From Blastococcus sp. (GTDB lineage Bacteria > Actinomycetota > Actinomycetes > Mycobacteriales > Geodermatophilaceae): a stretch of 18,735 nt of DNA. Location of the stretch: the NCBI GenBank assembly GCA_025963345.1, contig JAOPUS010000437.1, positions 1 through 18,735 of the forward strand, given 5' to 3'. Under the pieces are notes generated by a model that worked only from the letters and a program-made list of their open reading frames with translations, searched no databases and had not been told where the DNA came from. Both the position numbers and the translations under genes were made by a program. Below are positions 1 to 8,285 of this stretch, in pieces. Within the stretch, counting starts at the first letter, position 1, and the number at the start of each line of letters is the position of its first letter.

Positions 1-3000
1 AGCACTGGCGCCACGGGCACCGTCGGCGGCAACACGCTGACCAACGGCAACCTCCAGGGGCAGCCGGCACCGTCGCTGCTGAACTGGTTCCCGACCATGA
101 GCGCCGGGAGCTACACCGGCCAGGCGCAGGCCGGCTGGTCCGTCACGGGCAACAGCGACTACGTCGTGTACGGCGGCGAGTTCCCCCGGGTCAACGGGAT
201 CGGCCAGCAGGGCCTCGTGCGGTACGCCGTCCCTGCTCTCGCGCCGAACAAGATCGGTCCGAACGTGAACGACCGGCTCATCCCCACGGTGGTGTCCCTG
301 TCGGCCGGCAGCGTCCGCGTCTCCTGGCAGTCGACCTTCGACCAGGACAACGCGAACCTCACCTACAAGGTGGTCCGCTCCGACAAGCCGGCCCAGCCGG
401 TCTACGAGACGACCGCGGCCTCGACCTTCTGGAACCGCCCGTCGCTGGGCTTCGTCGACCGTGACGTGCAGGCGGGCAGCCGCTACACCTACCGCGTCTA
501 CGCCTACGACCCCTTCGGCAACTCCGCGACACGGTCCAGCGCCTCGGTGACCGTATCCACGGACACGGCGTCCGGCGGCCTCTACGGCGACACCGTCCTC
601 GCCGACACCCCCGAGCACTTCTGGCGGCTGGGTGAGGCGGCCGGCACGGCCAAGGGCTACGACCACGCCGGCTTCGACGACCTGACGCTCGGCACCGGGG
701 TCACCCAGGGTGCCGCCGGTGCGCTGGCGGGCACGGGCAACACGGCCGCGGCCTTCGACGGCACCTCGGCCGGCACCGGCGCGACGCCGTCCCCGGCGGC
801 CGGTCCGCAGACCTTCAGCGTGGAGGCGTGGTTCACCACCACGACCACGTCCGGCGGCAAGATCATCGGCTTCGGCAACGCCGCTACCGGCAACAGCAAC
901 AACTACGACCGGCACGTCTACATGGACGACTCCGGGCGGGTCTACTTCGGCGTCTGGCTGGGCTGGGGGGCGACCCTGCAGACCAGCCGGTCCTACAACG
1001 ACGGCGCCTGGCACCACGTCGTGGCCACCATCGGCCCGGCCGGCATGACGCTGCACCTCGACGGGCAGCTGGCCGGTCAGCGTGCGGACGCCACGGGGGC
1101 GCAGGACTACACCGGCTACTGGCGGATCGGCGGGGACACCCGCTGGGCGGGCTCCAGCGACTGGTTCGCCGGGCGGATCGACGAGGTCGCCGTCTACCGG
1201 GCGCCGCTGACCGCGACCCAGATCCAGCGCCACTTCGTGGTGGGCAGCACCGGGGAGGCCTTCAACGAGCCGCCGACGGCGAGTTTCACCTCCTCGGCGA
1301 ACGGCACCGCGGCCTCCTTCGACGGCTCGGCGTCCACCGACCCCGACGGCAGCATCAGCGAGTACGGCTGGGCCTTCGGTGACGGCACCACGGCCACCGG
1401 TGCGACCGCGGGGCACACCTACGCCACCCCGGGCACGTACCGGGTGACGCTGACGGTGACCGACGCGCGGGGGGCCACGGCGACGTCGTCCCGTGCGATG
1501 GCGGTTGCCGCCTCCGGCACTGCGGGGGGCACCTACTCGCAGGCCGTCGTCGACGGCGGCGCCGTCCACTACTGGCGCTTCGGTGAGCCGTCCGGCCCCG
1601 CCTACGACCTCGCCGGTGCAGCCGACCTGCAGGTCGGCTCGGGTGTGGCCCTCGGTACCGCCGGCGCCATCGCCGGGGACGCCGACACGGCCGCCTCGTT
1701 CGACGGCACCGGTGAGGGCCGGGCGTCGACGCAGACGCCGGCTCCGGGCCCGGACGTCTTCAGCATCGAGACCTGGTTCCGCACCAGCTCCACATCCGGC
1801 GGCAAGCTCGTCGGGTACGGCAACCAGCCGTCGGGCAACAGCTCGAACTACGACCGGCACCTGTACATGGACGAGTCCGGCCGGCTGCGGTTCGGCGTGT
1901 GGACCGGCGCGATGAGCACCGTGGAGAGCGCGGCCGGTCTCAACGACGGGCGGTGGCACCACGTGGTGGCGTCGCTGAGCTCGCAGGGCCTGGCCCTGTT
2001 CGTCGACGGGCAGCTCGCCGGCAGTCGCTCGGATGTCACCGCTGGTCAGACCTACGACGGGTACTGGCGCATCGGTGGGGACAGCTCGTGGGCGGGCGCG
2101 AACTACTTCGCCGGCACCCTCGACGACGTGGCGATCTATCCGGCCGCGCTGTCGGCCGGCACGGTGGCGCAGCACTATGCCCTCGGGACGTCGGCGCCGC
2201 CGCCCAACGCGGCACCGACGGCGTCGTTCACCTCGTCGGTGACCGGCCTCGACGTCGCGCTCGACGGGACCGCCTCGGCGGACCCGGACGGTTCGGTCGC
2301 CTCCGCCGCGTGGGACTTCGGGGACGGGACGACGGCGACCGGATCGACGGCGGAGCACACCTACGCCAGGGGCGGCACGTTCACCGTCACGCTCACGGTG
2401 ACCGACGACGACGGCGCGACGGGGACGAGCACGCAGGACGTGACGGTCACCGCGCCGCCGCCGAACCAGGCGCCGGTCGCGGCGTTCACCGCCACCGGCA
2501 CCGACCTCACGGTCGCGCTCGACGCGGTCGGCTCCAGCGACCCGGACGGCGACGTCGCGTCCTGGGCGTGGACCTTCGGCGACGGCTCGTCGGGCAGCGG
2601 CCAGACGGCGACGCACGACTATGCCGGGGCCGGTACCTACCGGGTGTCGCTGACGGTGACCGACGACGACGGTGCGACGGCGACGACGGAGCAGGACATC
2701 ACCGTCACCGCACCGCCGGCCGGCCCCGCGGTGATCGCCGACGACACGTTCGGCCGTACGGTCACCGGCGGTCTCGGCACCGCTGACACCGGGGGTGCCT
2801 GGACGGTGTCGGCCGGTGGGACGCGTCAGTCGGTCACGCCCGGGGTGGCGGAACTGCGGCTGGACGCCGCAGGCAACAACACCGGCGCCTTCATCGACGG
2901 CATCTCCCGGACGAGCGCCGACGTCCGGACGACGTTCTCCCTCACCGCCACCCCGACCGGCAACGGCACGTACGTGTACGTGACGGGCCGCCGAGTGGGC

Positions 3001-3369
3001 TCGGGCCTGGAGTACCGGGTTCGGGTGCGGCTGCTGGCCGACGGGCGGGTCGCGCTCGCGCTGTCCCGGCTCTCCGGTGGGACGGAGGCGTTCCCCGGCG
3101 GCGAGTCGCTGGTTCCCGGCCTGACCTACACCGCCGGCCAGGCGCTGAACGTCCGGGTGCAGGTCTCCGGCACCGGGACGGCCCAGGTCACCGCGCGGAC
3201 GTGGCTCGAGGGGTCCCCGGAGCCGGTGGCCCCGTCGATGACCCGCACCGACACGACCGCTGCGCTGCAGGCGGCCGGCGGCGTAGGCCTCGCGGTGCAC
3301 CGCCCGAGCGGCACGACCGCCGCGACGGCCGTCCGGTTCACCGCGTTCCGGGTGACCGAGCTGCCCTGA
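1..3369 (+). CDS. Large secreted LamG/PKD modular protein, 5' end cut by window edge
   Basis: The reading frame is open from base 1 and ends with TGA at 3367-3369, leaving 1122 residues; the start lies outside the window. The first in-window ATG (97) is internal, because the codons before it (ending SLLNWFPTM) align with the middle of the two downstream paralogues. Visible order: end of a beta-propeller (to about 258, ending VRYAVPALAPNK), fibronectin-III-like domain (261-567), LamG domain (568-1257), PKD (1258-1521), second LamG (1522-2196), two PKD domains (2197-2463 and 2464-2727), then one C-terminal beta-rich module (2731-3366). The LamG domains show the typical NDGxWHHVVA and LxxDGQLAG strands; the PKDs show DPDG, FGDG and VTLTVTD motifs. 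No catalytic signature, LPXTG or C-terminal membrane segment is seen. Likely an extracellular carbohydrate-binding or matrix protein (inference). Unlike its neighbours it carries two LamG domains and one C-terminal module. Confidence 0.9.
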   Translation, partial: STGATGTVGGNTLTNGNLQGQPAPSLLNWFPTMSAGSYTGQAQAGWSVTGNSDYVVYGGEFPRVNGIGQQGLVRYAVPALAPNKIGPNVNDRLIPTVVSLSAGSVRVSWQSTFDQDNANLTYKVVRSDKPAQPVYETTAASTFWNRPSLGFVDRDVQAGSRYTYRVYAYDPFGNSATRSSASVTVSTDTASGGLYGDTVLADTPEHFWRLGEAAGTAKGYDHAGFDDLTLGTGVTQGAAGALAGTGNTAAAFDGTSAGTGATPSPAAGPQTFSVEAWFTTTTTSGGKIIGFGNAATGNSNNYDRHVYMDDSGRVYFGVWLGWGATLQTSRSYNDGAWHHVVATIGPAGMTLHLDGQLAGQRADATGAQDYTGYWRIGGDTRWAGSSDWFAGRIDEVAVYRAPLTATQIQRHFVVGSTGEAFNEPPTASFTSSANGTAASFDGSASTDPDGSISEYGWAFGDGTTATGATAGHTYATPGTYRVTLTVTDARGATATSSRAMAVAASGTAGGTYSQAVVDGGAVHYWRFGEPSGPAYDLAGAADLQVGSGVALGTAGAIAGDADTAASFDGTGEGRASTQTPAPGPDVFSIETWFRTSSTSGGKLVGYGNQPSGNSSNYDRHLYMDESGRLRFGVWTGAMSTVESAAGLNDGRWHHVVASLSSQGLALFVDGQLAGSRSDVTAGQTYDGYWRIGGDSSWAGANYFAGTLDDVAIYPAALSAGTVAQHYALGTSAPPPNAAPTASFTSSVTGLDVALDGTASADPDGSVASAAWDFGDGTTATGSTAEHTYARGGTFTVTLTVTDDDGATGTSTQDVTVTAPPPNQAPVAAFTATGTDLTVALDAVGSSDPDGDVASWAWTFGDGSSGSGQTATHDYAGAGTYRVSLTVTDDDGATATTEQDITVTAPPAGPAVIADDTFGRTVTGGLGTADTGGAWTVSAGGTRQSVTPGVAELRLDAAGNNTGAFIDGISRTSADVRTTFSLTATPTGNGTYVYVTGRRVGSGLEYRVRVRLLADGRVALALSRLSGGTEAFPGGESLVPGLTYTAGQALNVRVQVSGTGTAQVTARTWLEGSPEPVAPSMTRTDTTAALQAAGGVGLAVHRPSGTTAATAVRFTAFRVTELP

Positions 3370-3386
3370 CCGTCGGCAGCAGTACC

Positions 3387-3424
3387 GGCGCCGTCCTGCC
3401 GACCCTCACGGTCGGGGCGGCGCC
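3387..3424 (+). terminator. Terminator hairpin after the first secreted-protein gene
   Basis: A two-part stem begins 17 bases after the stop codon: outer arms GGCGCCG (3387-3393) and CGGCGCC (3418-3424), inner arms CCGACC (3399-3404) and GGTCGG (3410-3415) around a CTCAC loop. A competing stem pairs GTCGGCAG (3372-3379) with CTGCCGAC (3396-3403). There is no U tract, which is usual for actinobacterial terminators. Confidence 0.7.
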
Positions 3425-3469
3425 GGCGGCTCCGGACGGCGCGATGTTCATCGTCGCGTGCCCTGCCGA

Positions 3470-3482
3470 CTACACAGGGTGA
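3470..3482. promoter_or_regulatory. BldD-box-like imperfect inverted repeat upstream of the second paralogue
   Basis: The sequence CTACACAGGGTGA fits the BldD-box consensus as I recall it from Streptomyces (TnACnC, A or T, GnGTnA) at 8 of 9 fixed positions, including the full core ACnC-W-GnGT. A closely related element, CTACACGGAGTGA, occupies the equivalent place upstream of the third paralogue (8142-8154). It lies 143 bases before the 3626 start. Conservation between the two intergenic regions is seen directly; the regulator is inferred. Confidence 0.45.
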
Positions 3483-3535
3483 TCAGTACCCCGCCCGTGC
3501 GGGTGATTCTCCCTGCTCAGCCGTCACAATGCCCG

Positions 3536-3548
3536 TGACTCCGTGTCA
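3536..3548. promoter_or_regulatory. Second BldD-box-like inverted repeat, TGAC-N5-GTCA
   Basis: TGACTCCGTGTCA is a clear inverted repeat (TGAC with GTCA) and matches the recalled BldD-box consensus except for the central W, which is C. Its right half runs into the conserved GTGTCA element at 3543. Another inverted repeat, GTCAC-N7-GTGAC (3523-3539), overlaps its left half. The left half is not retained upstream of the third paralogue. Confidence 0.4.
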
Positions 3549-3572
3549 TCGTCACTCTCGGTGCTCGTCGTC
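3543..3572 (+). promoter_or_regulatory. Conserved upstream element shared with the third paralogue
   Basis: Thirty bases, reading GTGTCA, two variable bases, GTCACT, then TC and ending CTCGTCGTC, match 8216-8245 at 24 of 30 positions, and a GGACGGC follows in both. The surrounding intergenic DNA is largely diverged. The element lies 54 bases before the 3626 ATG. It may be a promoter, operator or 5'-UTR element. I see no convincing -35/-10 pair in it. Confidence 0.5.
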
Positions 3573-3625
3573 CGGTTCGGACGGCATCCGGGCGCCACCG
3601 GGGGAAACACGGGGGAACGATCGTC

Positions 3626-6600
3626 ATGTCTGCATCGTCGGCGTCCGCGCCGAAGCGGGTTCTGTCACTGTTCGTGGCGTCGTTGCTCACCACGGGGGCC
3701 GTGGCGCTGGCGCTGCCGGGCACCGCCCAGGCGGACTCCCAGCCGCTCGCGGGCACGCCGACCACCGTCGCCGCGGACGCCCTGCCGACCGTGCAGATCA
3801 ACGGTGTGGCGTGGGCCCAGGCTGTCGTCGGCAACACCGTCTACGTGGGTGGCGACTTCACCACCGCCCGCCCGGCAGGTGCGGCCGCCGGCACCCAGGA
3901 GACGCCCCGGAACAACCTGCTGGCCTACGACATCCGGACCGGCGAGCTGATCAACTCCTTCGCCCCGGTCCTCAACGGCCGGGTGCTGGCCGTGACGGCC
4001 TCCCCGGACGGTTCGCGCATCTACGTCGCCGGCGACTTCACCCAGGCCGACGGCCAGGTCCGCAACCGCGTGGCCGCCTACGACACCGCTACCGGCGCGC
4101 TGGTGAGCAACTGGCGCCCGAACATCAACAGTCAGGTGCGGGCTCTCGCCGTCACCGCGGACACCGTCTACATGGGCGGGAGCATCACTGCCGTGGGCGG
4201 GGTGAGCCGCACCCGCCTCGCGGCGGTCAGCACCGCCGACGGCACCCTCCTGCCCTGGGCGCCCCTCCCCGGCGTCGGTTCCACCTCGGGCAGCGACCAG
4301 GTCATGTCGCTGGTCGTCACCGGCAACGGCACGCAGGTCGTGGCGGCCGGCCGGTTCGCCTCGATGAACGGCACGAAGGCGACCGGCGTCGCGGCGATCG
4401 ATGCCGTCACCGGCGCGACCCGCCCGTTCGCGATCAACCAGAAGATCACCAACCAGGGCAGCGACTCGGCCGTCTACAGCGTCACCACCGACGGCGTGAA
4501 CGTCTACGGCACCGCCTACGACTTCGGCGGACCGGGCAACCTCGAGGGCTCCTTCGTGGCGAAGGCCGACGGCGGCGCGATCGTCGAGATCAACGACTGC
4601 CGCGGCGACACGTACTCCAGCTACCCCTCGAACGGCGTGCTCTACGTGGCCAGCCACACCCACAACTGCTCGCCGATCGGCGGCTTCCCCGAGCAGAACC
4701 CGCGGGTGCACAAGTTCGCCACCGCTTACACGATCGCGCCCTCCGGCGTGGGCGGGGCGACGACCTTCTCCAACAAGAACCTGGTCGGGCAGCCCGCGGG
4801 CAAGCAGCTGGACTGGTTCCCGACCATGACCCCCGGCACCTACACCGGCCAGGGCCAGGCCGGCTGGAGCGTCACCGGCAATGGCCAGTACGTCGTCTAC
4901 GGCGGTGAGTTCCCGCGCGTCAACGGCTCCGGTCAGCAGGGCCTGGTCCGCTACGCCGTCCCGGCGCTCGCGCCGAACAAGGTGGGCCCGGGCGCCGGCC
5001 CGACGGCCACGGCCACCTCGCCGCAGCCCGGCCTCGCGACGATCAGCTGGACGACCACCGACGACCAGGACAACCAGCACCTGACCTACTCGGTCTACCG
5101 CGAGGGTCTGGCCACGCCGGTCTACGAGACGGTCAAGGGCTCCCTGTGGTGGCAGAACAGCGCGATGAGCGCCACCGACGCCGGCGTCGGTGGGTCACTC
5201 CGCTACCGCGTCGTCGCCACCGACCCCTTCGGCAACCAGGCCGCGGGTGAGTGGGTCGCGGTCGAGGTCGCTCCGGCGCCTGCCACCGGCACGGCGAACT
5301 ACGCGGCCGCGGTCAAGGCCGACGGCGCGCAGTCGCAGTGGCGCCTCGGCGAGGCCTCCGGGACCGCGGCCGACGCCATCGGCAACCGGCCGATGACCGT
5401 CGGATCGGGCGTGACGCGTGGCGTCGCCGGCGCGCTGAGCGGGGACGCGAACACCGCCTACTCCTTCAACGGCAGCGCGCAGGCGACCCTGGCCACCCAG
5501 ACGGCGTCCGCGGCACCCAACACCTTCACGGCGGAGGCCTGGTTCCAGAGCAGCTCCACCTCCGGCGGCCGGATCCTCGGCTTCGCCAGCGCCGCCTCCG
5601 GGAACAGCTCCACGTATGACCGGCAGGTCTACCTGGACACCCGTGGCCGGGTGAACTTCGGCGTGGACGTGCCCAACGGTCGGCGGACGACCGAGCGGAC
5701 GGTCACCAGCGCCGCCTCGTTCAACGACGGCAAGTGGCACCACGTCGCCGCATCGCTGAGCTCCAGCGGCATGGTCCTCTTCATCGACGGGAAGCAGGTC
5801 GGCGCCCAGGCGGACGCCACCTCGGGGCAGTCGTACAACGGCTACTTCCGGATCGGCAGCGACCGCGCCATGGGTGGCTCGAACACCTTCACGGGCCGGA
5901 TCGACGAGGTCGCGCTGTACCCGGCGGCGCTCTCGGCGGCCCAGGTGGCCGCGCACGCCGCCGCCGGCGGTGTGGCGGCGGCGCCGAACCTGGCGCCGAC
6001 CGCCCGGTTCGCCAGCTCGTCCACCGGCCTGGCCGCGACCGTCGACGCCACGAGCTCGAAGGACGCCGACGGCACGATCGCCACGTACGCCTGGACGTTC
6101 GGTGACGGCTCCACCGGCACCGGCGCCACCGCGACGCGTTCCTACGCTGCGGCCGGCACCTACCTGGCCACGCTGACGGTCACGGACAACAAGGGCGCCA
6201 CGAGCACGGCCACCCGGATGGTCAGCGTCGCGCCGGTCGTGCCCAACAAGGCACCCACCGCGGCCTTCACGGCCTCGGCAAAGGACCTCACGATCTCCGT
6301 CGACGCCGCCGGCTCCGCCGACAGCGACGGCGTCGTGAAGACCTATGCGTGGAACTTCGGTGACGGCTCGACCGCCACCGGCGCCACGGCGTCGCACACC
6401 TACGCCGCGGCCGGCACCTTCCGCGTGTCCCTCACCGTCACCGACGACAAGGGCGCGACGGGGGCGACCGGTCAGGACGTGACGGTCGTTGCGCCGCCCG
6501 TCGAGGTGGTCGTCGCGAACGACGCCTTCGCCCGGACGGTCACCGGCGGCCTCGGCACCGCGGACGTGGGTGGCGCCTGGACGGCGTCGGCCGGTGCAGC

Positions 6601-8077
6601 GCGCCAGTCGGTGACCGACGGTGTGGCGCAGCTGCGGCTCGACGCGGCCAACCAGAACACCGGGTCCTACCTGGGCGGGGTCTCCCTGACCGATGCCACG
6701 GTGCTGACCTCGTTCTCCCTGGACGCGATGCCGACCGGGGGCGGGACGATGGTGTTCGTGTCCGGCCGGCGGGTCGCCACCAGCCAGGAGTACCGGGTGC
6801 GGGTGCGCTTCGCGCCCGACGGCCAGGTGGGTCTCGCCGTCTCGCGGCTGTCCGGCGGCACGGAGGGCTTCCCCGGCGGCGAGGTCATCGTCCCGGGCCT
6901 GACCTACACCGCCGGCACCCGCGTGAACGTCCGGGTCCAGGTCTCGGGGACCGGCACCACGCAGGTCACCGCCTCGGCCTGGGTGGCCGGTTCGGCCGAG
7001 CCCACCACGCCGACCCTGGTGCGGACGGACGCAACGGCGGAGCTGCAGGTGCCGGGTGCGGTGGGCGTCACCGTCCACCGGCCCTCCAGCGCCACCGCGG
7101 CCAACGTCGTCCGGTTCACCGGCTTCACGGTCACCACGATGGTGGCCGCACCGGTGGGCCCGCCGCCGGCGGCGAACGTCGCACCGACGGCGGCGTTCAC
7201 CGCGAGCCCGGCCGGTCTGGCCGTCTCGCTGGACGCGGCCGGCTCCGCCGACGCCGACGGCACCGTGGCGAGCTACGCGTGGAACTTCGGGGACGGCGGG
7301 ACGGGGGAGGGCATGACCGCCTCCCACAGCTACGCCTTCTCGGGTACTTACCCGGTGACGCTGACGGTGACCGACGACGACGGCGCGACCGCCACCACCA
7401 CGACGGACGTCACCGTGCTGGCCCCGCCGGTGCAGGAGGTCGTCGCGAGCGACACCTTCAACCGGGAGGTCACCGGTGGTCTCGGCACCGCCGACGCCGG
7501 CGGGAACTGGACGGTCGTGGCCGGCGGCACCCGTCAGTCGGTGACCCCGGGCGTGGCGGAGCTCCGGCTGGACGCGGCCGGCAACAACACCGGGTCCTTC
7601 CTCGACGGGGTCTCGCGGACCGATGCCGACGTCCGGACCACGTTCTCGCTGACCGAGCTGCCCACCGGGAACGGGACGTACGTCTACGTGACCGGACGGC
7701 GGGTCGCCTCCGGCCAGGAGTACCGGGCGCGGGTGCGGGTGATGGCCGACGGCCGGATCGCGCTGGCCCTGTCCCGGCTGTCCGGCGGCGCGGAGGCGTT
7801 CCCCGGGGGCGAGCTCGTCCTCCCCGGCGTGGCGTACACGGCCGGCGCCGGTGTGAACGTCCGGGTGAAGGTGTCCGGCACGGGCACCACCCAGGTCGAG
7901 GCCTCGGTCTGGCTCGCCGGCTCCGCGGAGCCGGCGACGCCGTCGATCACGCGCACCGACACCACCGCCGAGCTGCAGGTGGCCGGCGGGGTCGGCCTCG
8001 CCGCCCACCGGCCGTCGGGCACGACGGTCGCGACGGCTGTGCGCTTCACCGCCTTCACGGTGACGCCCGCGGTCTGA
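3626..8077 (+). CDS. Secreted seven-bladed propeller / FN3 / LamG / PKD protein (second paralogue)
   Basis: 1483 residues. The ATG at 3626 is preceded at good spacing by GGGGGAA (3611-3617). A signal peptide (basic start, hydrophobic core about 12-30, likely cleavage after TAQA at about 36) predicts Sec export. Approximate residue order: beta-propeller 50-452, fibronectin-III-like 455-548, LamG 554-782, PKD 788-869, PKD 873-958, C-terminal module 961-1170, PKD 1183-1268, second C-terminal module 1271-1483. The propeller has seven blade-like repeats with glycine-aromatic signatures (YVGGDF, YVAGDF, VAAGRF, VYGGEF) resembling delta-60/DUF5122-type repeats. Only two cysteines, C325 and C348, occur in the protein, beside H344 and H346. 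No enzyme motif or wall anchor is visible. Probably an extracellular glycan-binding or matrix protein near a polysaccharide locus (inference). It looks like its own transcription unit, with terminator hairpins both upstream and downstream. Confidence 0.92.
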   Translation: MSASSASAPKRVLSLFVASLLTTGAVALALPGTAQADSQPLAGTPTTVAADALPTVQINGVAWAQAVVGNTVYVGGDFTTARPAGAAAGTQETPRNNLLAYDIRTGELINSFAPVLNGRVLAVTASPDGSRIYVAGDFTQADGQVRNRVAAYDTATGALVSNWRPNINSQVRALAVTADTVYMGGSITAVGGVSRTRLAAVSTADGTLLPWAPLPGVGSTSGSDQVMSLVVTGNGTQVVAAGRFASMNGTKATGVAAIDAVTGATRPFAINQKITNQGSDSAVYSVTTDGVNVYGTAYDFGGPGNLEGSFVAKADGGAIVEINDCRGDTYSSYPSNGVLYVASHTHNCSPIGGFPEQNPRVHKFATAYTIAPSGVGGATTFSNKNLVGQPAGKQLDWFPTMTPGTYTGQGQAGWSVTGNGQYVVYGGEFPRVNGSGQQGLVRYAVPALAPNKVGPGAGPTATATSPQPGLATISWTTTDDQDNQHLTYSVYREGLATPVYETVKGSLWWQNSAMSATDAGVGGSLRYRVVATDPFGNQAAGEWVAVEVAPAPATGTANYAAAVKADGAQSQWRLGEASGTAADAIGNRPMTVGSGVTRGVAGALSGDANTAYSFNGSAQATLATQTASAAPNTFTAEAWFQSSSTSGGRILGFASAASGNSSTYDRQVYLDTRGRVNFGVDVPNGRRTTERTVTSAASFNDGKWHHVAASLSSSGMVLFIDGKQVGAQADATSGQSYNGYFRIGSDRAMGGSNTFTGRIDEVALYPAALSAAQVAAHAAAGGVAAAPNLAPTARFASSSTGLAATVDATSSKDADGTIATYAWTFGDGSTGTGATATRSYAAAGTYLATLTVTDNKGATSTATRMVSVAPVVPNKAPTAAFTASAKDLTISVDAAGSADSDGVVKTYAWNFGDGSTATGATASHTYAAAGTFRVSLTVTDDKGATGATGQDVTVVAPPVEVVVANDAFARTVTGGLGTADVGGAWTASAGAARQSVTDGVAQLRLDAANQNTGSYLGGVSLTDATVLTSFSLDAMPTGGGTMVFVSGRRVATSQEYRVRVRFAPDGQVGLAVSRLSGGTEGFPGGEVIVPGLTYTAGTRVNVRVQVSGTGTTQVTASAWVAGSAEPTTPTLVRTDATAELQVPGAVGVTVHRPSSATAANVVRFTGFTVTTMVAAPVGPPPAANVAPTAAFTASPAGLAVSLDAAGSADADGTVASYAWNFGDGGTGEGMTASHSYAFSGTYPVTLTVTDDDGATATTTTDVTVLAPPVQEVVASDTFNREVTGGLGTADAGGNWTVVAGGTRQSVTPGVAELRLDAAGNNTGSFLDGVSRTDADVRTTFSLTELPTGNGTYVYVTGRRVASGQEYRARVRVMADGRIALALSRLSGGAEAFPGGELVLPGVAYTAGAGVNVRVKVSGTGTTQVEASVWLAGSAEPATPSITRTDTTAELQVAGGVGLAAHRPSGTTVATAVRFTAFTVTPAV
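6506..7135 (+). repeat. C-terminal-type module, internal copy in the second paralogue
   Basis: This is one of five in-frame copies of a ~210-residue module in the window (others at 2731-3366, 7436-8074, 11199-11827 and 12381-13013). Shared landmarks in order: TVTGGLGTA, RQSV, NTGS, TYVYVTGRRV (MVFVSGRRV here), EYRVRVR, LALSRLSGG, FPGGE, NVRVQV and VHRPSGTTA. This copy reads NQNTGSYLGG where the 7436 copy reads NNTGSFLDG, so it matches the 12381-13013 copy better at that point than its own sister copy. Predominantly beta-sheet composition with a jelly-roll, lectin-like feel; I cannot assign a family. Confidence 0.75.
7436..8074 (+). repeat. C-terminal-type module, terminal copy in the second paralogue
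   Basis: Fourth PKD-adjacent beta-rich module by position among the five counted in the window set; it ends the second protein (last residues FTVTPAV). It shares RQSVTPGVAELRLDAAGNN with the terminal module of the first paralogue (2731-3366) and is closest to that copy by eye, although the two lie in different genes. Confidence 0.75.
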
Positions 8078-8093
8078 GCGGAACGATTCGCGG

Positions 8094-8128
8094 CGTCGGG
8101 GCCGCCCCATTGCGGGCCGGCCCCGACG
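8094..8128 (+). terminator. Terminator hairpin after the second secreted-protein gene
   Basis: A perfect 11-bp stem pairs CGTCGGGGCCG (8094-8104) with CGGCCCCGACG (8118-8128) around a 13-base loop, 16 bases after the TGA at 8075-8077. There is no U tract. Confidence 0.75.
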
Positions 8129-8141
8129 TCGGTGCGTGCGG

Positions 8142-8154
8142 CTACACGGAGTGA
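8142..8154. promoter_or_regulatory. BldD-box-like element upstream of the third paralogue
   Basis: CTACACGGAGTGA matches the 3470-3482 element at 11 of 13 bases (12 of 14 with the following T) and fits 7 of 9 fixed positions of the recalled BldD consensus. It sits 74 bases before the conserved GTGTCA element at 8216, against 73 bases for the equivalent pair upstream of the second paralogue. Confidence 0.4.
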
Positions 8155-8192
8155 TGCCGCACACGTAGCACACCGGGGACCACCGGATCGTG

Positions 8193-8221
8193 TGACACCG
8201 CGATCCACCCATCGCGTGTCA
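8193..8221. repeat. Inverted repeat upstream of the third paralogue
   Basis: TGACACCGCGAT (8193-8204) pairs with ATCGCGTGTCA (8211-8221) over 11 bp with one bulged C and a CCACCC loop. It overlaps the start of the conserved 8216-8245 element. It could be an operator or an RNA hairpin. The equivalent position before the second paralogue has the shorter TGAC-N5-GTCA repeat instead. Confidence 0.5.
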
Positions 8222-8245
8222 AGGTCACTGTCTGCACTCGTCGTC
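8216..8245 (+). promoter_or_regulatory. Conserved upstream element shared with the second paralogue
   Basis: Counterpart of 3543-3572: GTGTCA, two variable bases, GTCACT, ending CTCGTCGTC, 24 of 30 bases identical. It ends 41 bases before the third paralogue's ATG at 8286. Confidence 0.5.
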
Positions 8246-8285
8246 GCCCGGACGGCGTTTCCATGAGCTGTACGGGGGCACGGGG

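Noticed and set aside
97..99. ATG at 97 as the true start of the first gene
   Set aside because: The frame is open to base 1 and the upstream codons align with the propeller of the downstream paralogues, so the gene begins outside the window.
5195..8212. Very long minus-strand open frame (about 1000 codons) opposite the second secreted-protein gene
   Set aside because: The translation is low-complexity Arg/Gly/Ala-rich with no domain or motif, as expected for the antisense frame of GC-rich repeats. The plus strand has clear domains, a signal peptide and a ribosome site.
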